Under the pieces are notes generated by a model, which ran no database searches, was not told the origin of the DNA, and saw nothing but the letters and a program-made list of their open reading frames with translations. Positions 6,401 to 13,755 of a stretch of 18,034 nt of DNA are shown piece after piece. The stretch lies in assembly GCA_004525875.1 (NCBI GenBank), contig SPBQ01000005.1, forward strand, positions 1 through 18,034. The letters are read 5' to 3'. Origin of the DNA: Myxococcales bacterium. Lineage in GTDB: Bacteria > Desulfobacterota_B > Binatia > UBA1149 > SPBQ01. Position 1 is the first letter of the stretch; the number at the start of each line of letters is the position of its first letter. Both the position numbers and the translations under genes were made by a program.

Positions 6401-7651
6401 TTGGACCCGATTCCCCCGATTCCCAAGGAACGCTATACGTCACGCGAGTTCGCGTCGCGTGAGTGGACGGACATGTGGACCCGTGTGTGGCTCATGGCGG
6501 GCCGTGAATCGGACGTTCCCGCCGAGGGCGATTACTTCACGTTCGAGATCGGGCCGGAATCGGTTCTTCTCATCCGCCAGGCCGACGGCAGCATTGCCGC
6601 CCGCTACAACGTCTGCATGCATCGCGGCAACCGGTTACGAGAGCCCGGGCGCGGCCACGCGGAGAGCTTCGCGTGTCCGTTCCACGGCTGGCGCTACGGT
6701 AGCGACGGCCGCCTGATCGAGGCCCAGGATCCACAATCGTTCCCCCAGGGCGTTCCGTGCGATCAGCTCAGTCTGCGGGCGGTCCGCTGTGATACGTGGG
6801 GCGGGTTCGTGTGGGTGAATCTCGATCCCGATGCTCCGGCGCTGCTCGATTATCTCGGCATCATCCCGCAGCATCTCGATCCTTACCGCTTCGAGGAGAT
6901 GGCAATCGTCAACGATGTGACCGTGGAGATCGACTGCAACTGGAAGACGTCGCTCGACGCATTCAACGAGTCGTACCACATCGCCGCCACGCATCCGTGG
7001 ACGCTCGAGTTCAGCGATGATGTCAACTGCCGGATCGATCTGTGGGATCGGCACACGCGCATGATCCTGCCGCTGGCCGTCGCCAGCCCGCGCCACCCGG
7101 CCCACGGCACGGTGACGGAGACGATCAAGGCCTACTTCATCGCTGGTGCGGGTCTCGACCCCGACGAGTTCGACGGCGGTGTCGACGACGTGCGACCGGC
7201 GATCGCCCGCCAGATCCGTGAAGTGGAGGGTCCTGCGGTCGGCGCCGATTTCTCCGAGCTCGGCGACGATCAGCTCATCGACGATTTTCATTACACCGTA
7301 TTTCCGAACTGCACGTTCAATATTCACGCCCGCTTTGCTTGGATCTTCCGTCACCGGCCGCATCCGGACGATCCGAACAAGATGTACTTCGACTTTTTCA
7401 ACCTGGTTCGGACGCCGGCGCTGGACGTGCCACGCCCGGAGCACGAGCACCGGCAGCTGGCCGAGGGGTACTCGTTCGCCGAGGCGCTGCTCGGCGGCGA
7501 GTTGCTCGACGAGGACATGTACAATCTGCCGCGGGTTCAGGCCGGCATGCGCTCGCGGGCCTTCACCGGTCTGCATCTGGGTGACCAGGAGGCGCGCATC
7601 CGTCATTTCCATCACACGATGGATTCCTATCTCGAGGGAGCCGGACGGTGA
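6401..7651 (+). CDS. Rieske non-haem iron ring-hydroxylating oxygenase, alpha subunit
   Basis: This 416-aa oxygenase subunit inserts oxygen into an aromatic, alicyclic or other hydrocarbon substrate using electrons from a ferredoxin. The Rieske [2Fe-2S] ligands are C72-x-H74 and C92-x2-H95 (C-P-F-H-G-W). The mononuclear iron site is H193 and H198 in 'NESYHIAATHP', with D372 in 'DEDMYNLPRVQAG'. N180-W-K precedes the site as is usual. TTG 6401 is taken as the start because the family-like segment 'YTSREFASREWTDMWTRVW' begins at residue 12 and the next Met would cut it. A GAAGG tract lies 13 nt upstream. The gene overlaps the ferredoxin gene by 4 nt. No beta subunit or reductase gene is in the window. 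The substrate is uncertain; I do not see specific resemblance to 3-ketosteroid 9-alpha-hydroxylase. Confidence 0.9.
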   Translation: MDPIPPIPKERYTSREFASREWTDMWTRVWLMAGRESDVPAEGDYFTFEIGPESVLLIRQADGSIAARYNVCMHRGNRLREPGRGHAESFACPFHGWRYGSDGRLIEAQDPQSFPQGVPCDQLSLRAVRCDTWGGFVWVNLDPDAPALLDYLGIIPQHLDPYRFEEMAIVNDVTVEIDCNWKTSLDAFNESYHIAATHPWTLEFSDDVNCRIDLWDRHTRMILPLAVASPRHPAHGTVTETIKAYFIAGAGLDPDEFDGGVDDVRPAIARQIREVEGPAVGADFSELGDDQLIDDFHYTVFPNCTFNIHARFAWIFRHRPHPDDPNKMYFDFFNLVRTPALDVPRPEHEHRQLAEGYSFAEALLGGELLDEDMYNLPRVQAGMRSRAFTGLHLGDQEARIRHFHHTMDSYLEGAGR

Positions 7652-7980
7652 GCTCTACGCCCGCGCAGCGTCGCGTATTGCGTGTCGACATCCGCTCGCT
7701 CGGACCTGGGCAGTCGAAGGAGATTCGCGCCGGCGGCCATGACATCCTCCTGTGCAACGCGGGGGGCAGCTACTACGCGCTCGAGAATCGCTGCAGTCAC
7801 GCGTCCGCGCCGCTCACCGGCGGCCGGATCGAGAACTGTATTCTCGAGTGCCCGCTGCACGGAGGGAAGCTCGACGTGCGCGACGGCAGCCCTGTCGCGC
7901 TGCCGATTCGCAAGCCGGTATGCACGTTCGAAGTTCAGATGATCGAAGGTCAGGCAGAGATCGCATTAGGGGAGACATGA
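7648..7980 (+). CDS. Rieske-type [2Fe-2S] ferredoxin
   Basis: This 110-aa electron carrier most likely feeds the oxygenase encoded immediately upstream. The cluster ligands are C49-S-H51 and C68-P-L-H71-G, with 'ENRCSHASAPLTGG' and 'ILECPLHGGKLDV' as in NirD/ferredoxin-type Rieske proteins. It starts at GTG 7648, overlapping the oxygenase stop in GTGA, and ends 1 nt before the next ATG. There is no signal peptide, so it is cytosolic. A separate NAD(P)H:ferredoxin reductase must be supplied from elsewhere, since none is seen here. Confidence 0.9.
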   Translation: MSSTPAQRRVLRVDIRSLGPGQSKEIRAGGHDILLCNAGGSYYALENRCSHASAPLTGGRIENCILECPLHGGKLDVRDGSPVALPIRKPVCTFEVQMIEGQAEIALGET

Positions 7981-7981
7981 C

Positions 7982-9718
7982 ATGTACGATTTGATCATCA
8001 AGGGTGGCACGATCGTCGACGGCTCCGGGGTCGAGTCCTATACCGGCGACGTCGCGATCGAGGGCGACCGCATCGTTGCGCTCGGTCCGATCCTGGAGGG
8101 CGAGGCGCGCCGCGTGCTCGATGCTGCGGGCCTGCTCGTCACGCCCGGCTGGGTCGATATCCACACGCACTACGATGGCCAGGTCACGTGGGACCCGTAT
8201 CTGACTCCTTCGAGCTGGCACGGTGTGACCACGCTCGTGATGGGGAACTGCGGCGTCGGCTTCGCACCGGCCAAGAAGGACAGTCACGCGTGGCTCATCG
8301 GTCTGATGGAAGGCGTCGAGGACATTCCCGGCACCGCGCTGGCCGAAGGGATTCGGTGGGAGTGGGAGAGTTTCCCCGAGTACCTCGACGCCGTCGAGCG
8401 CGGCGAGCGCGCGGTGGATGTCGGCGCGCAGGTCGCCCACGGTGCCGTACGCGCCTACGTGATGGGTGAGCGTGGCGCCAAGAACGAGCCGGCCACGCCC
8501 GAGGATATCGACCGCATGGCCGCGATCGTCAAGGAGGCCGTCGCGGCCGGCGCGCTCGGTTTCTCGACCTCACGCACGATCGTGCACCGCGCCGTCGACG
8601 GCGAGCCCGTGCCCGGAACGTTCGCGGCCGAGGACGAGCTGCTCGGCATCGGCCGCGCTCTCGGCGAGCTCGGCCAGGGCGTGTTCGAGCTGGCGCCGGC
8701 CGGTGCGGCCGGAGAGGACCTCGCCGCGCCCGACAAGGAGATGGCCTGGATGCGAAAGCTCGCCGCCGAGACGGGCCGCCCGGTTTCCTTCGCGCTGGTC
8801 CAGCACGACATGGAGCCGGAACAGTACCGTCGCATGCTCGATCTCAGCTTGCAGGCGAGCGCGGAGGGTGCGCGCGTCGTCCCGCAGGTCGCCGGTCGCC
8901 CGACGAGCATGCTCATGGGCTGGCAGACGACCGTCAATCCGTTCATCGAGAACCCGAGCTACAAGGAGATCGCCGATCTCCCCTTCGAGCAGAAGCGCGA
9001 GCGCCTGCGCGACCCGGCTGTTCGCGAGCGTATGATCAACGAGGAGTTCGAGTACTCGGAGCTCATCGTCGCTTTTGTCTGCGGGAGCTTACACAAACTC
9101 TTCCCGCTCGGCGACCCGCTGGACTACGAGCCCGAACCGGACAAGAGCATCGCGGCCATCGCCGAGCGTGATGGCAAGAGCCCGAAGGAAATCGCCTACG
9201 ACATGCTGATGCAGCGAGACGGTACCGAGCTGCTCTACTTCCCGCTGTTCAACTACAGCTACGGCAGTCTCGATTCGACGCGAGAGATGCTCCTGCATCC
9301 CGCCGCCGCCCTCGGGCTGAGCGACGGCGGCGCCCACTGTGGCGTGATCTGCGATGCCAGCATCCCGACCTACATGCTCACACACTGGGCACGTGACCGC
9401 GAGCGCGGGGAACGCCTGCCGCTGGAGTGGATCGTCAAGCGCCAGACCCACGACACGGCGGAGCTCTACGGACTGCTCGACCGCGGTGTGCTCGCGGTGG
9501 GCATGAAGGCGGACGTGAACGTGATCGACTTCGACAAGCTACGTCTACGCCGGCCGCGCGTTGCCTACGGCTTGCCCGCCAATGGACGGCGCCTCCTGCA
9601 AGAGGTCGACGGCTACGTGGCCACGGTGGTCTCGGGCGTTGTCACTTACGAGAACGGTGAGCCGACCGGCGCCATGCCGGGCAAGCTCGTACGCGGTGCG
9701 CAGCCGGCGCCGGTCTAG
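7982..9718 (+). CDS. Amidohydrolase superfamily protein, N-acyl-D-amino-acid deacylase type
   Basis: This 578-aa metal-dependent hydrolase has an amidohydrolase-3-type architecture. An N-terminal beta-domain strand 'YDLIIKGGTIVDGSG' leads into a TIM barrel with H61-T-H63 (HxH metal ligands). C90 in 'GNCGVGFAP' matches the zinc-ligand Cys typical of D-aminoacylases. D448 in 'LSDGGAHCG' is the catalytic Asp at the end of the barrel. The C-terminal 'GVLAVGMKADVNVID' closes the beta sandwich. Known members cleave N-acyl-D-amino acids, but large groups of relatives in degradation clusters have unknown substrates. The ATG lies 1 nt after the ferredoxin stop, with GGGGAGA upstream. It is cotranscribed with the oxygenase, so it may act on a ring-opened or amide intermediate. 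Its stop shares CTAG with the stop of the convergent TetR gene. Confidence 0.85.
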   Translation: MYDLIIKGGTIVDGSGVESYTGDVAIEGDRIVALGPILEGEARRVLDAAGLLVTPGWVDIHTHYDGQVTWDPYLTPSSWHGVTTLVMGNCGVGFAPAKKDSHAWLIGLMEGVEDIPGTALAEGIRWEWESFPEYLDAVERGERAVDVGAQVAHGAVRAYVMGERGAKNEPATPEDIDRMAAIVKEAVAAGALGFSTSRTIVHRAVDGEPVPGTFAAEDELLGIGRALGELGQGVFELAPAGAAGEDLAAPDKEMAWMRKLAAETGRPVSFALVQHDMEPEQYRRMLDLSLQASAEGARVVPQVAGRPTSMLMGWQTTVNPFIENPSYKEIADLPFEQKRERLRDPAVRERMINEEFEYSELIVAFVCGSLHKLFPLGDPLDYEPEPDKSIAAIAERDGKSPKEIAYDMLMQRDGTELLYFPLFNYSYGSLDSTREMLLHPAAALGLSDGGAHCGVICDASIPTYMLTHWARDRERGERLPLEWIVKRQTHDTAELYGLLDRGVLAVGMKADVNVIDFDKLRLRRPRVAYGLPANGRRLLQEVDGYVATVVSGVVTYENGEPTGAMPGKLVRGAQPAPV

Positions 9719-10410
9719 GAGGGCGAATCTCGAGTCGGCGAGGCTGCGCGGACCACGACGGACGCGAGCAGGCGGGACAGCCCGTCCTCGAACTGCTCGT
9801 CCGTCCAGTAGCCGCCGATGTAGCCGGCCAGGTCTACCAGGCACGGATGAGCAGCCCGCGGCAGCGATTCGAAGCGCAGGCGAGAGAGTCGGAGCCACTC
9901 GCCGGCATCGTCGATGCCGGCGGCCCGGCGCTGGGCCATCGAGGCCGCCTCCAGACAGGCGAATCCCACCGTGTAGCTAACGAGCGCGAAGAACGCGCGG
10001 GCGGCTTCCTCGTCGTCGCGCGCGATGCGGCGCAGGCTCGCGAGCACGGACTCCGTGATGCGGTCGGAGTGGTTCCCGACGCCTACGCGCCGGGTGAGCA
10101 CGGGCATGATGCCGGGATGGCTCACGAGCGCGCGGCGGAACCAGCGAAACGAGCTTCCCAGCTGCTCGCGCCAGTCGCCCTCGCGGTGCTGGTCGGGGTC
10201 GTACTCGGAGATCACGCGGTCGAACAAGCTGGTGACGAGCTCGTCCTTGTTGGCGAAGTACCGGTAGAGCGCCATCGGAGCCGCGCCGAGGTCGGCCGCG
10301 AGCCGACGAATCGTGAGAGCTTCGAGGCCCTCCGCGTCGACGATCGCGAGCGCGGCGTCGAGGACGGCAGTGTGGCTGAGCGAGGTGCGGCTGGCCGCGT
10401 CGGTGGTCAC
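9715..10410 (-). CDS. TetR-family transcriptional regulator with TetR_C-type ligand domain
   Basis: This 231-aa regulator is encoded last in the acyl-CoA dehydrogenase operon. The helix-turn-helix lies at about residues 31-55: 'ALTIRRLAADLGAAPMALYRYFANKDEL'. This form, with 'ALYRYFANKDELV', is typical of TetR proteins. The C-terminal half contains 'WREQLGSSFRWFRRALVSHPGIMPVL', as in the TetR_C family. The GTG start at 10410 overlaps the upstream dehydrogenase stop (GTGA on the minus strand), which supports translational coupling. The longer frame running up to 10647 is shadow of the dehydrogenase. A likely target is the inverted repeat at 12800-12826 in front of the operon. Confidence 0.9.
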   Translation of the reverse strand: MTTDAASRTSLSHTAVLDAALAIVDAEGLEALTIRRLAADLGAAPMALYRYFANKDELVTSLFDRVISEYDPDQHREGDWREQLGSSFRWFRRALVSHPGIMPVLTRRVGVGNHSDRITESVLASLRRIARDDEEAARAFFALVSYTVGFACLEAASMAQRRAAGIDDAGEWLRLSRLRFESLPRAAHPCLVDLAGYIGGYWTDEQFEDGLSRLLASVVVRAASPTRDSPS

Positions 10411-11543
10411 GCCGTGAAGCCCAGCTGCGTGGCCAGTCGTGCGCGGTGGGTCGTGGGGTTGCCGAACAGGATCTCGGAGGACTTCGCGCGCCGGTAGTAC
10501 AGGTGTGCGTCGTGCTCCCACGTGAAGCCCATTCCGACGTGAATGTGGATGTTCTCGGCGGCCGCGTACACGAACGTCTCCGAGCAGATCGACTTGGCGA
10601 TGCTGGCGGCCTGCTCGAGCTCCTCGTCGTGCTCGGACGCGACCCACCAGGCCCAGTAGGCGGCCGAGCGCGCGAGCTCGAGGTCGAGCTTCACGCCGGC
10701 CGCGCGGTGCTTCACGGCCTGGAACGAGCCGATGGGTCGGCCGAACTGGATCCGCTCCTTGGAATACCGGACGGCCATCTCCAGGCAGCGCGTGGCGCCG
10801 CCGACCTGCTCCGCGGTGAGGCCGATCGCGGCCTGGTCGAGGGTTCGCGACAGGGCGGGCCAGGCGGTGCCGGGCTCACCGATCGGTCGCGCACCGGCGT
10901 CGTCGAGCGTGACGGTGGCAAGGCGTCGCGTGAGGTCCATGGCTTCCACCCGCTCGATGCGCACACCGGGCGTGTCGGCACGGACCGCCAGTAGCGTGAT
11001 GCCGTTGGCTCCGGAGGAGCCGAGCGAGCGGGCGGCGACGACGATGAGCTCGGCGTTCTGTGCGTCGACGACGTAGGTCTTGGTTCCGCTGACCGACCAC
11101 TCGCCGCCGTTACGAGCGCATACGGCCGCGATCGTGTCGGGTGTGATGGAGGCGTTGCCCTCCGCGACGGCCAGCGTGGCGATGGTCCGGCCCGCGGCGA
11201 TCCCCGGCAACAGCTCCTGCTTATCCTCCTCGCTGCCGGCATTGAGGATGGCTTGCGCGGCAAGGCACGCGGTCGCGAACAACGGTCCGCCGGCCAGGTT
11301 ACGGCCGAATTGCTCGAGGGCCAGTCCGAGCTCCAGGAAGCTGAAGCCCTGACCTCCATAGGCCTCGGGGATCGCGATGCCGGCCAGTCCCAGCTCCTCG
11401 ACCATCTGCTTCCAGGCGACAGTGTCGTAGCCAGTCTCGGACTCGGTGGCGCGACGGACTTTCTCTATCGGGCAGCGTTCCTCGACGAATCGTGCGAGGA
11501 CGTCGCGAAACTCTTCCTGCTCGGGACTGAATGCGAAGTTCAT
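10407..11543 (-). CDS. Acyl-CoA dehydrogenase-like subunit, catalytic Glu apparently absent
   Basis: This 378-aa protein has the acyl-CoA dehydrogenase fold: N-terminal helices 'MNFAFSPEQEEFRDVLARFV', a middle beta domain with 'VSGTKTYVVDAQNAELIVVAA' at 151-171, and a C-terminal helical domain with 'RIQFGRPIGSFQAVKH' at 264-279. Where family members carry the catalytic base, this one has 'LSRTLDQAA' (positions 231-239) on one candidate helix. The usual 'EGTxQIQ' segment is replaced by 'AKSSEILFGNP'. It is therefore probably the non-catalytic partner of the dehydrogenase encoded 19 nt upstream, as in alpha2-beta2 FadE pairs of steroid side-chain degradation in actinobacteria. ATG 11543 has a GGAAGG tract upstream. 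Independent catalysis cannot be excluded from sequence alone. Confidence 0.87.
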   Translation of the reverse strand: MNFAFSPEQEEFRDVLARFVEERCPIEKVRRATESETGYDTVAWKQMVEELGLAGIAIPEAYGGQGFSFLELGLALEQFGRNLAGGPLFATACLAAQAILNAGSEEDKQELLPGIAAGRTIATLAVAEGNASITPDTIAAVCARNGGEWSVSGTKTYVVDAQNAELIVVAARSLGSSGANGITLLAVRADTPGVRIERVEAMDLTRRLATVTLDDAGARPIGEPGTAWPALSRTLDQAAIGLTAEQVGGATRCLEMAVRYSKERIQFGRPIGSFQAVKHRAAGVKLDLELARSAAYWAWWVASEHDEELEQAASIAKSICSETFVYAAAENIHIHVGMGFTWEHDAHLYYRRAKSSEILFGNPTTHRARLATQLGFTA

Positions 11544-11562
11544 CTACAGGCCACCTTCCGAT

Positions 11563-12750
11563 TCACGAGTGCGGGAGCTTCTCGAACGGTGTGCTCGAGA
11601 ACGCGTCGGGCTCACGGGGCATGCCGAGCACGCGCTCGGCGACCAGGTTTTTCTGGATCTCCTCGGTGCCACCCGCCAGATGCATGGCCGGCGAGAACAG
11701 GAAGTGATGCTGCCACGCGCCCTCGTTCTCGAGCGCGCCGAGCCCTTGTGCCTCCATGCCGATGTCGGCCGCGGCCGTGAGGATACGGGCGATGGCGAGC
11801 TTCATGACCGAGGCCTCGGCGCTCGGGTCCTGGCCGTGGCTGAGCATCGTGTTCACGCGGGCGTTGAGCAGGTCGAGGCTCTTCGTCCAGGTGTACACGC
11901 GCGCCAGGGCGTCACGCGTCGTAGCATCGAGATTGGCCCGACGCTCGCGTGCGAAGGCGGCCAGGTCGTCGTACGAGAAGAAGCGCGAGACGCTTCCGAT
12001 GGCCATGCGCTCGTACATGAGCGTGGTCTTGGCAACCGTCCAGCCGTCGTTGATCTCACCGATCCGGTTGGCGTCGGGGACTCTCACGCCGTCGAAGAAG
12101 ACCTCGTTGAAGTGCTCACCGCCGGCCATGTCGCGCAGCGGCCGGACTTCGATGCCGGCAGACTTCATGTCGACGAGCAGGTAGGTGATCCCCTTCTGCT
12201 TCACCGTGCTCGGGTCGGTGCGCACGAGCAGGAAGCCAAAGTCGGCGAAATCGGCGAAGGACGACCAAACCTTCTGGCCGGTCACCACCCAATCGTCGCC
12301 GTCGCGAACGGCCTTCATGCCGAGCGAGGCCAGGTCGGAGCCGGCGCCGGGCTCGCTGAACAGCTGGCACCAGACCACGTCGCCCGAGAGCATCGGCGGC
12401 AGGAAGCGCGACTTCTGCTCCTCGTTGCCATGCGCGATGATCGTGGGGCCGCACATGCCGACGCCGGGCAGGAACATCGACTCACCGATGCCTGCGCGCG
12501 AGAGCTCTTCGTTCCAGATGATCTGCTCGATGAAGCCCAGGCCGCGCCCACCGTACTCCTTCGGCCACAGGAGCGCCGCCCAGCCGTGCTCCTGGAGCGT
12601 GTGTTGCCAGGCGCGGACCTCTCCCAGCACCGACTTGCGGTCGGTGGAGTGAGCGTGGGCACCCATCGGTTTGGTCGGCGCGTGCTCCTCTAGGAAGGCC
12701 CGCGCCTCGGCTCGGAACGCCGCTTCCTGCGGCGAGTCGTTGAAGTCCAT
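11563..12750 (-). CDS. Acyl-CoA dehydrogenase, catalytic subunit of a probable heteromeric pair
   Basis: This 395-aa flavoenzyme introduces a double bond alpha-beta to an acyl-CoA thioester. 'CQLFSEPGAGSDLASL' at 128-143 and 'WVVTGQKVWSSFA' at 154-166 are the FAD/substrate signatures. The C-terminal 'GGTEEIQKNLVAERVLG' (360-376) is the usual FAD-contacting end. The MCAD-type base just before GT is Gly here, but E247 in 'LMYERM' aligns with the base of isovaleryl-CoA dehydrogenase-type enzymes. ATG 12750 is preceded by AGGAG at 6 nt. It is the first gene of a three-gene minus-strand operon with the second dehydrogenase and a TetR gene. The pairing resembles FadE heterotetramers acting on bulky or steroid-derived acyl-CoAs. 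Simple fatty acyl-CoA is an alternative substrate. Confidence 0.9.
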   Translation of the reverse strand: MDFNDSPQEAAFRAEARAFLEEHAPTKPMGAHAHSTDRKSVLGEVRAWQHTLQEHGWAALLWPKEYGGRGLGFIEQIIWNEELSRAGIGESMFLPGVGMCGPTIIAHGNEEQKSRFLPPMLSGDVVWCQLFSEPGAGSDLASLGMKAVRDGDDWVVTGQKVWSSFADFADFGFLLVRTDPSTVKQKGITYLLVDMKSAGIEVRPLRDMAGGEHFNEVFFDGVRVPDANRIGEINDGWTVAKTTLMYERMAIGSVSRFFSYDDLAAFARERRANLDATTRDALARVYTWTKSLDLLNARVNTMLSHGQDPSAEASVMKLAIARILTAAADIGMEAQGLGALENEGAWQHHFLFSPAMHLAGGTEEIQKNLVAERVLGMPREPDAFSSTPFEKLPHS

Positions 12751-12799
12751 CGGTTACTCCTGTGCCTGGTGCGTGCGGCGAGCCGAGGGGGGAAGTCGC

Positions 12800-12826
12800 G
12801 CGTACAATGAACTATACGTTGTACGC
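12800..12826. promoter_or_regulatory. 27-bp inverted repeat operator with minus-strand -10 box
   Basis: GCGTACAA (12800-12807) and TTGTACGC (12819-12826) are perfect 8-bp arms around an 11-nt spacer. On the minus strand the spacer contains TATAGT (plus-strand 12811-12816), five of six matches to TATAAT, pointing toward the dehydrogenase operon. A repressor dimer bound here would cover the promoter. The TetR encoded at the end of the operon is the obvious candidate. The same element could also affect the divergent 5-alpha-reductase gene. Confidence 0.65.
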
Positions 12827-12949
12827 ACAGGCAAATCCCGGATGGACGTGCACTTGGCCGGCTGGCCCGTCCGGTGGGGCGGCCCAATCTGCCAGCTTCG
12901 CCTGTTCGCGGTGCCCCTGCTACGAAACCAGCCGGCTGTGTGACCCGTG

Positions 12950-13714
12950 ATGACGACGCCCTCGACCCTCTTCAATGTCCTGCTGACCGGTGTTTTTCTT
13001 GCGGCGCCAATCGTCGCGCTGTCGCTGCTGTTCGCGACGGCGCCGTATGGGCGCCACGGCGATCGTCGCGCCGGGCCGACCTTGCCGGCGCGCCTGGGTT
13101 GGGTCGCGATGGAATGCCCGTCGGCGGTCGCGTTCGCTCACTTCTTCTTCCAGGGCCGCAACGCGCTCGAGTTCGTACCGCTGCTGCTGGTGACCCTCTG
13201 GCTGCTGCACTACGTGCACCGCAGCTTCGTGTATCCGCTGGAGATGAGGGTAGGGGAGAACTCGAGCATCCCCGTCGCCATCGTTGGTAGCGGGTTCGCG
13301 TTCAACATGGTCAACTCCTACCTCAACGGTACGTGGGTCGGATCCTATGGCAGCTACCCAGATTCATGGCTCGGTGATCCGCGCTTCGTTCTCGGCGTGA
13401 CGCTCTTTGTCGTCGGCTTTTTCATCAACCGCCGATCGGACGCCATCCTGAGAAATTTGCGCAAGCCGGGGGAGACCGGTTACAAGATCCCGACGGGTGG
13501 ACTCTACGGCATCGTGTCGTGCCCGAACTATCTCGGTGAGCTGATGATCTGGACGGGCTGGGCCATCGCGACCTGGTCGCTGGCCGGTCTATCGTTCGCC
13601 GTCTTCACCGCCGCGAACCTCGTGCCGCGGGCGCTGTCGAACCACCGCTGGTACAAAGAGAAGTTCGAGGACTACCCGCCAGGGCGCAAGGCCGTCATCC
13701 CCTTCGTCCTCTAG
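12950..13714 (+). CDS. 3-oxo-5-alpha-steroid 4-dehydrogenase (SRD5A-type) membrane reductase
   Basis: This 254-aa integral membrane protein closely resembles vertebrate steroid 5-alpha-reductases, which use NADPH to reduce the delta-4 double bond of 3-oxo-steroids. The C-terminal half carries the family core 'SDAILRNLRKPGETGYKIP' (163-181), then 'GGLYGIVSCPNYLGE' (183-197), 'HRWYKEKFEDYP' (232-243) and a terminal 'IPFVL'. The N-terminal part has 'APYGRH' (31-36) and 'LPARLGWVAMECPS' (45-58). E55 and Y88 ('LHYVHRSFVYPL') are the probable counterparts of the steroid-contacting Glu and Tyr. Several hydrophobic segments fit the roughly seven-TM fold. ATG 12950 is used; GTG at 12947 would add one residue. 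It is probably cotranscribed with the flavin monooxygenase 41 nt downstream. A delta-4 terpenoid enone is an alternative substrate. Confidence 0.9.
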   Translation: MTTPSTLFNVLLTGVFLAAPIVALSLLFATAPYGRHGDRRAGPTLPARLGWVAMECPSAVAFAHFFFQGRNALEFVPLLLVTLWLLHYVHRSFVYPLEMRVGENSSIPVAIVGSGFAFNMVNSYLNGTWVGSYGSYPDSWLGDPRFVLGVTLFVVGFFINRRSDAILRNLRKPGETGYKIPTGGLYGIVSCPNYLGELMIWTGWAIATWSLAGLSFAVFTAANLVPRALSNHRWYKEKFEDYPPGRKAVIPFVL

Positions 13715-13755
13715 CCCGGACCGCACCGGTCGCAAGCGGATCGAGTCATGAAGAC

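Noticed and set aside
10411..10647. Longer N-terminus for the second TetR
   Set aside because: It overlaps the dehydrogenase coding sequence and is Arg-rich with no homology. GTG 10410 overlaps the dehydrogenase stop as expected for coupling.
11446..12693. 415-codon open frame on the plus strand
   Set aside because: It is the antisense shadow of the two acyl-CoA dehydrogenase genes, with no motif and biased composition.
13719..13731. GACCG-CAC-CGGTC hairpin between the SRD5A and monooxygenase genes
   Set aside because: The 5-bp stem has no T-run and is too weak to call a terminator. The genes are probably cotranscribed.
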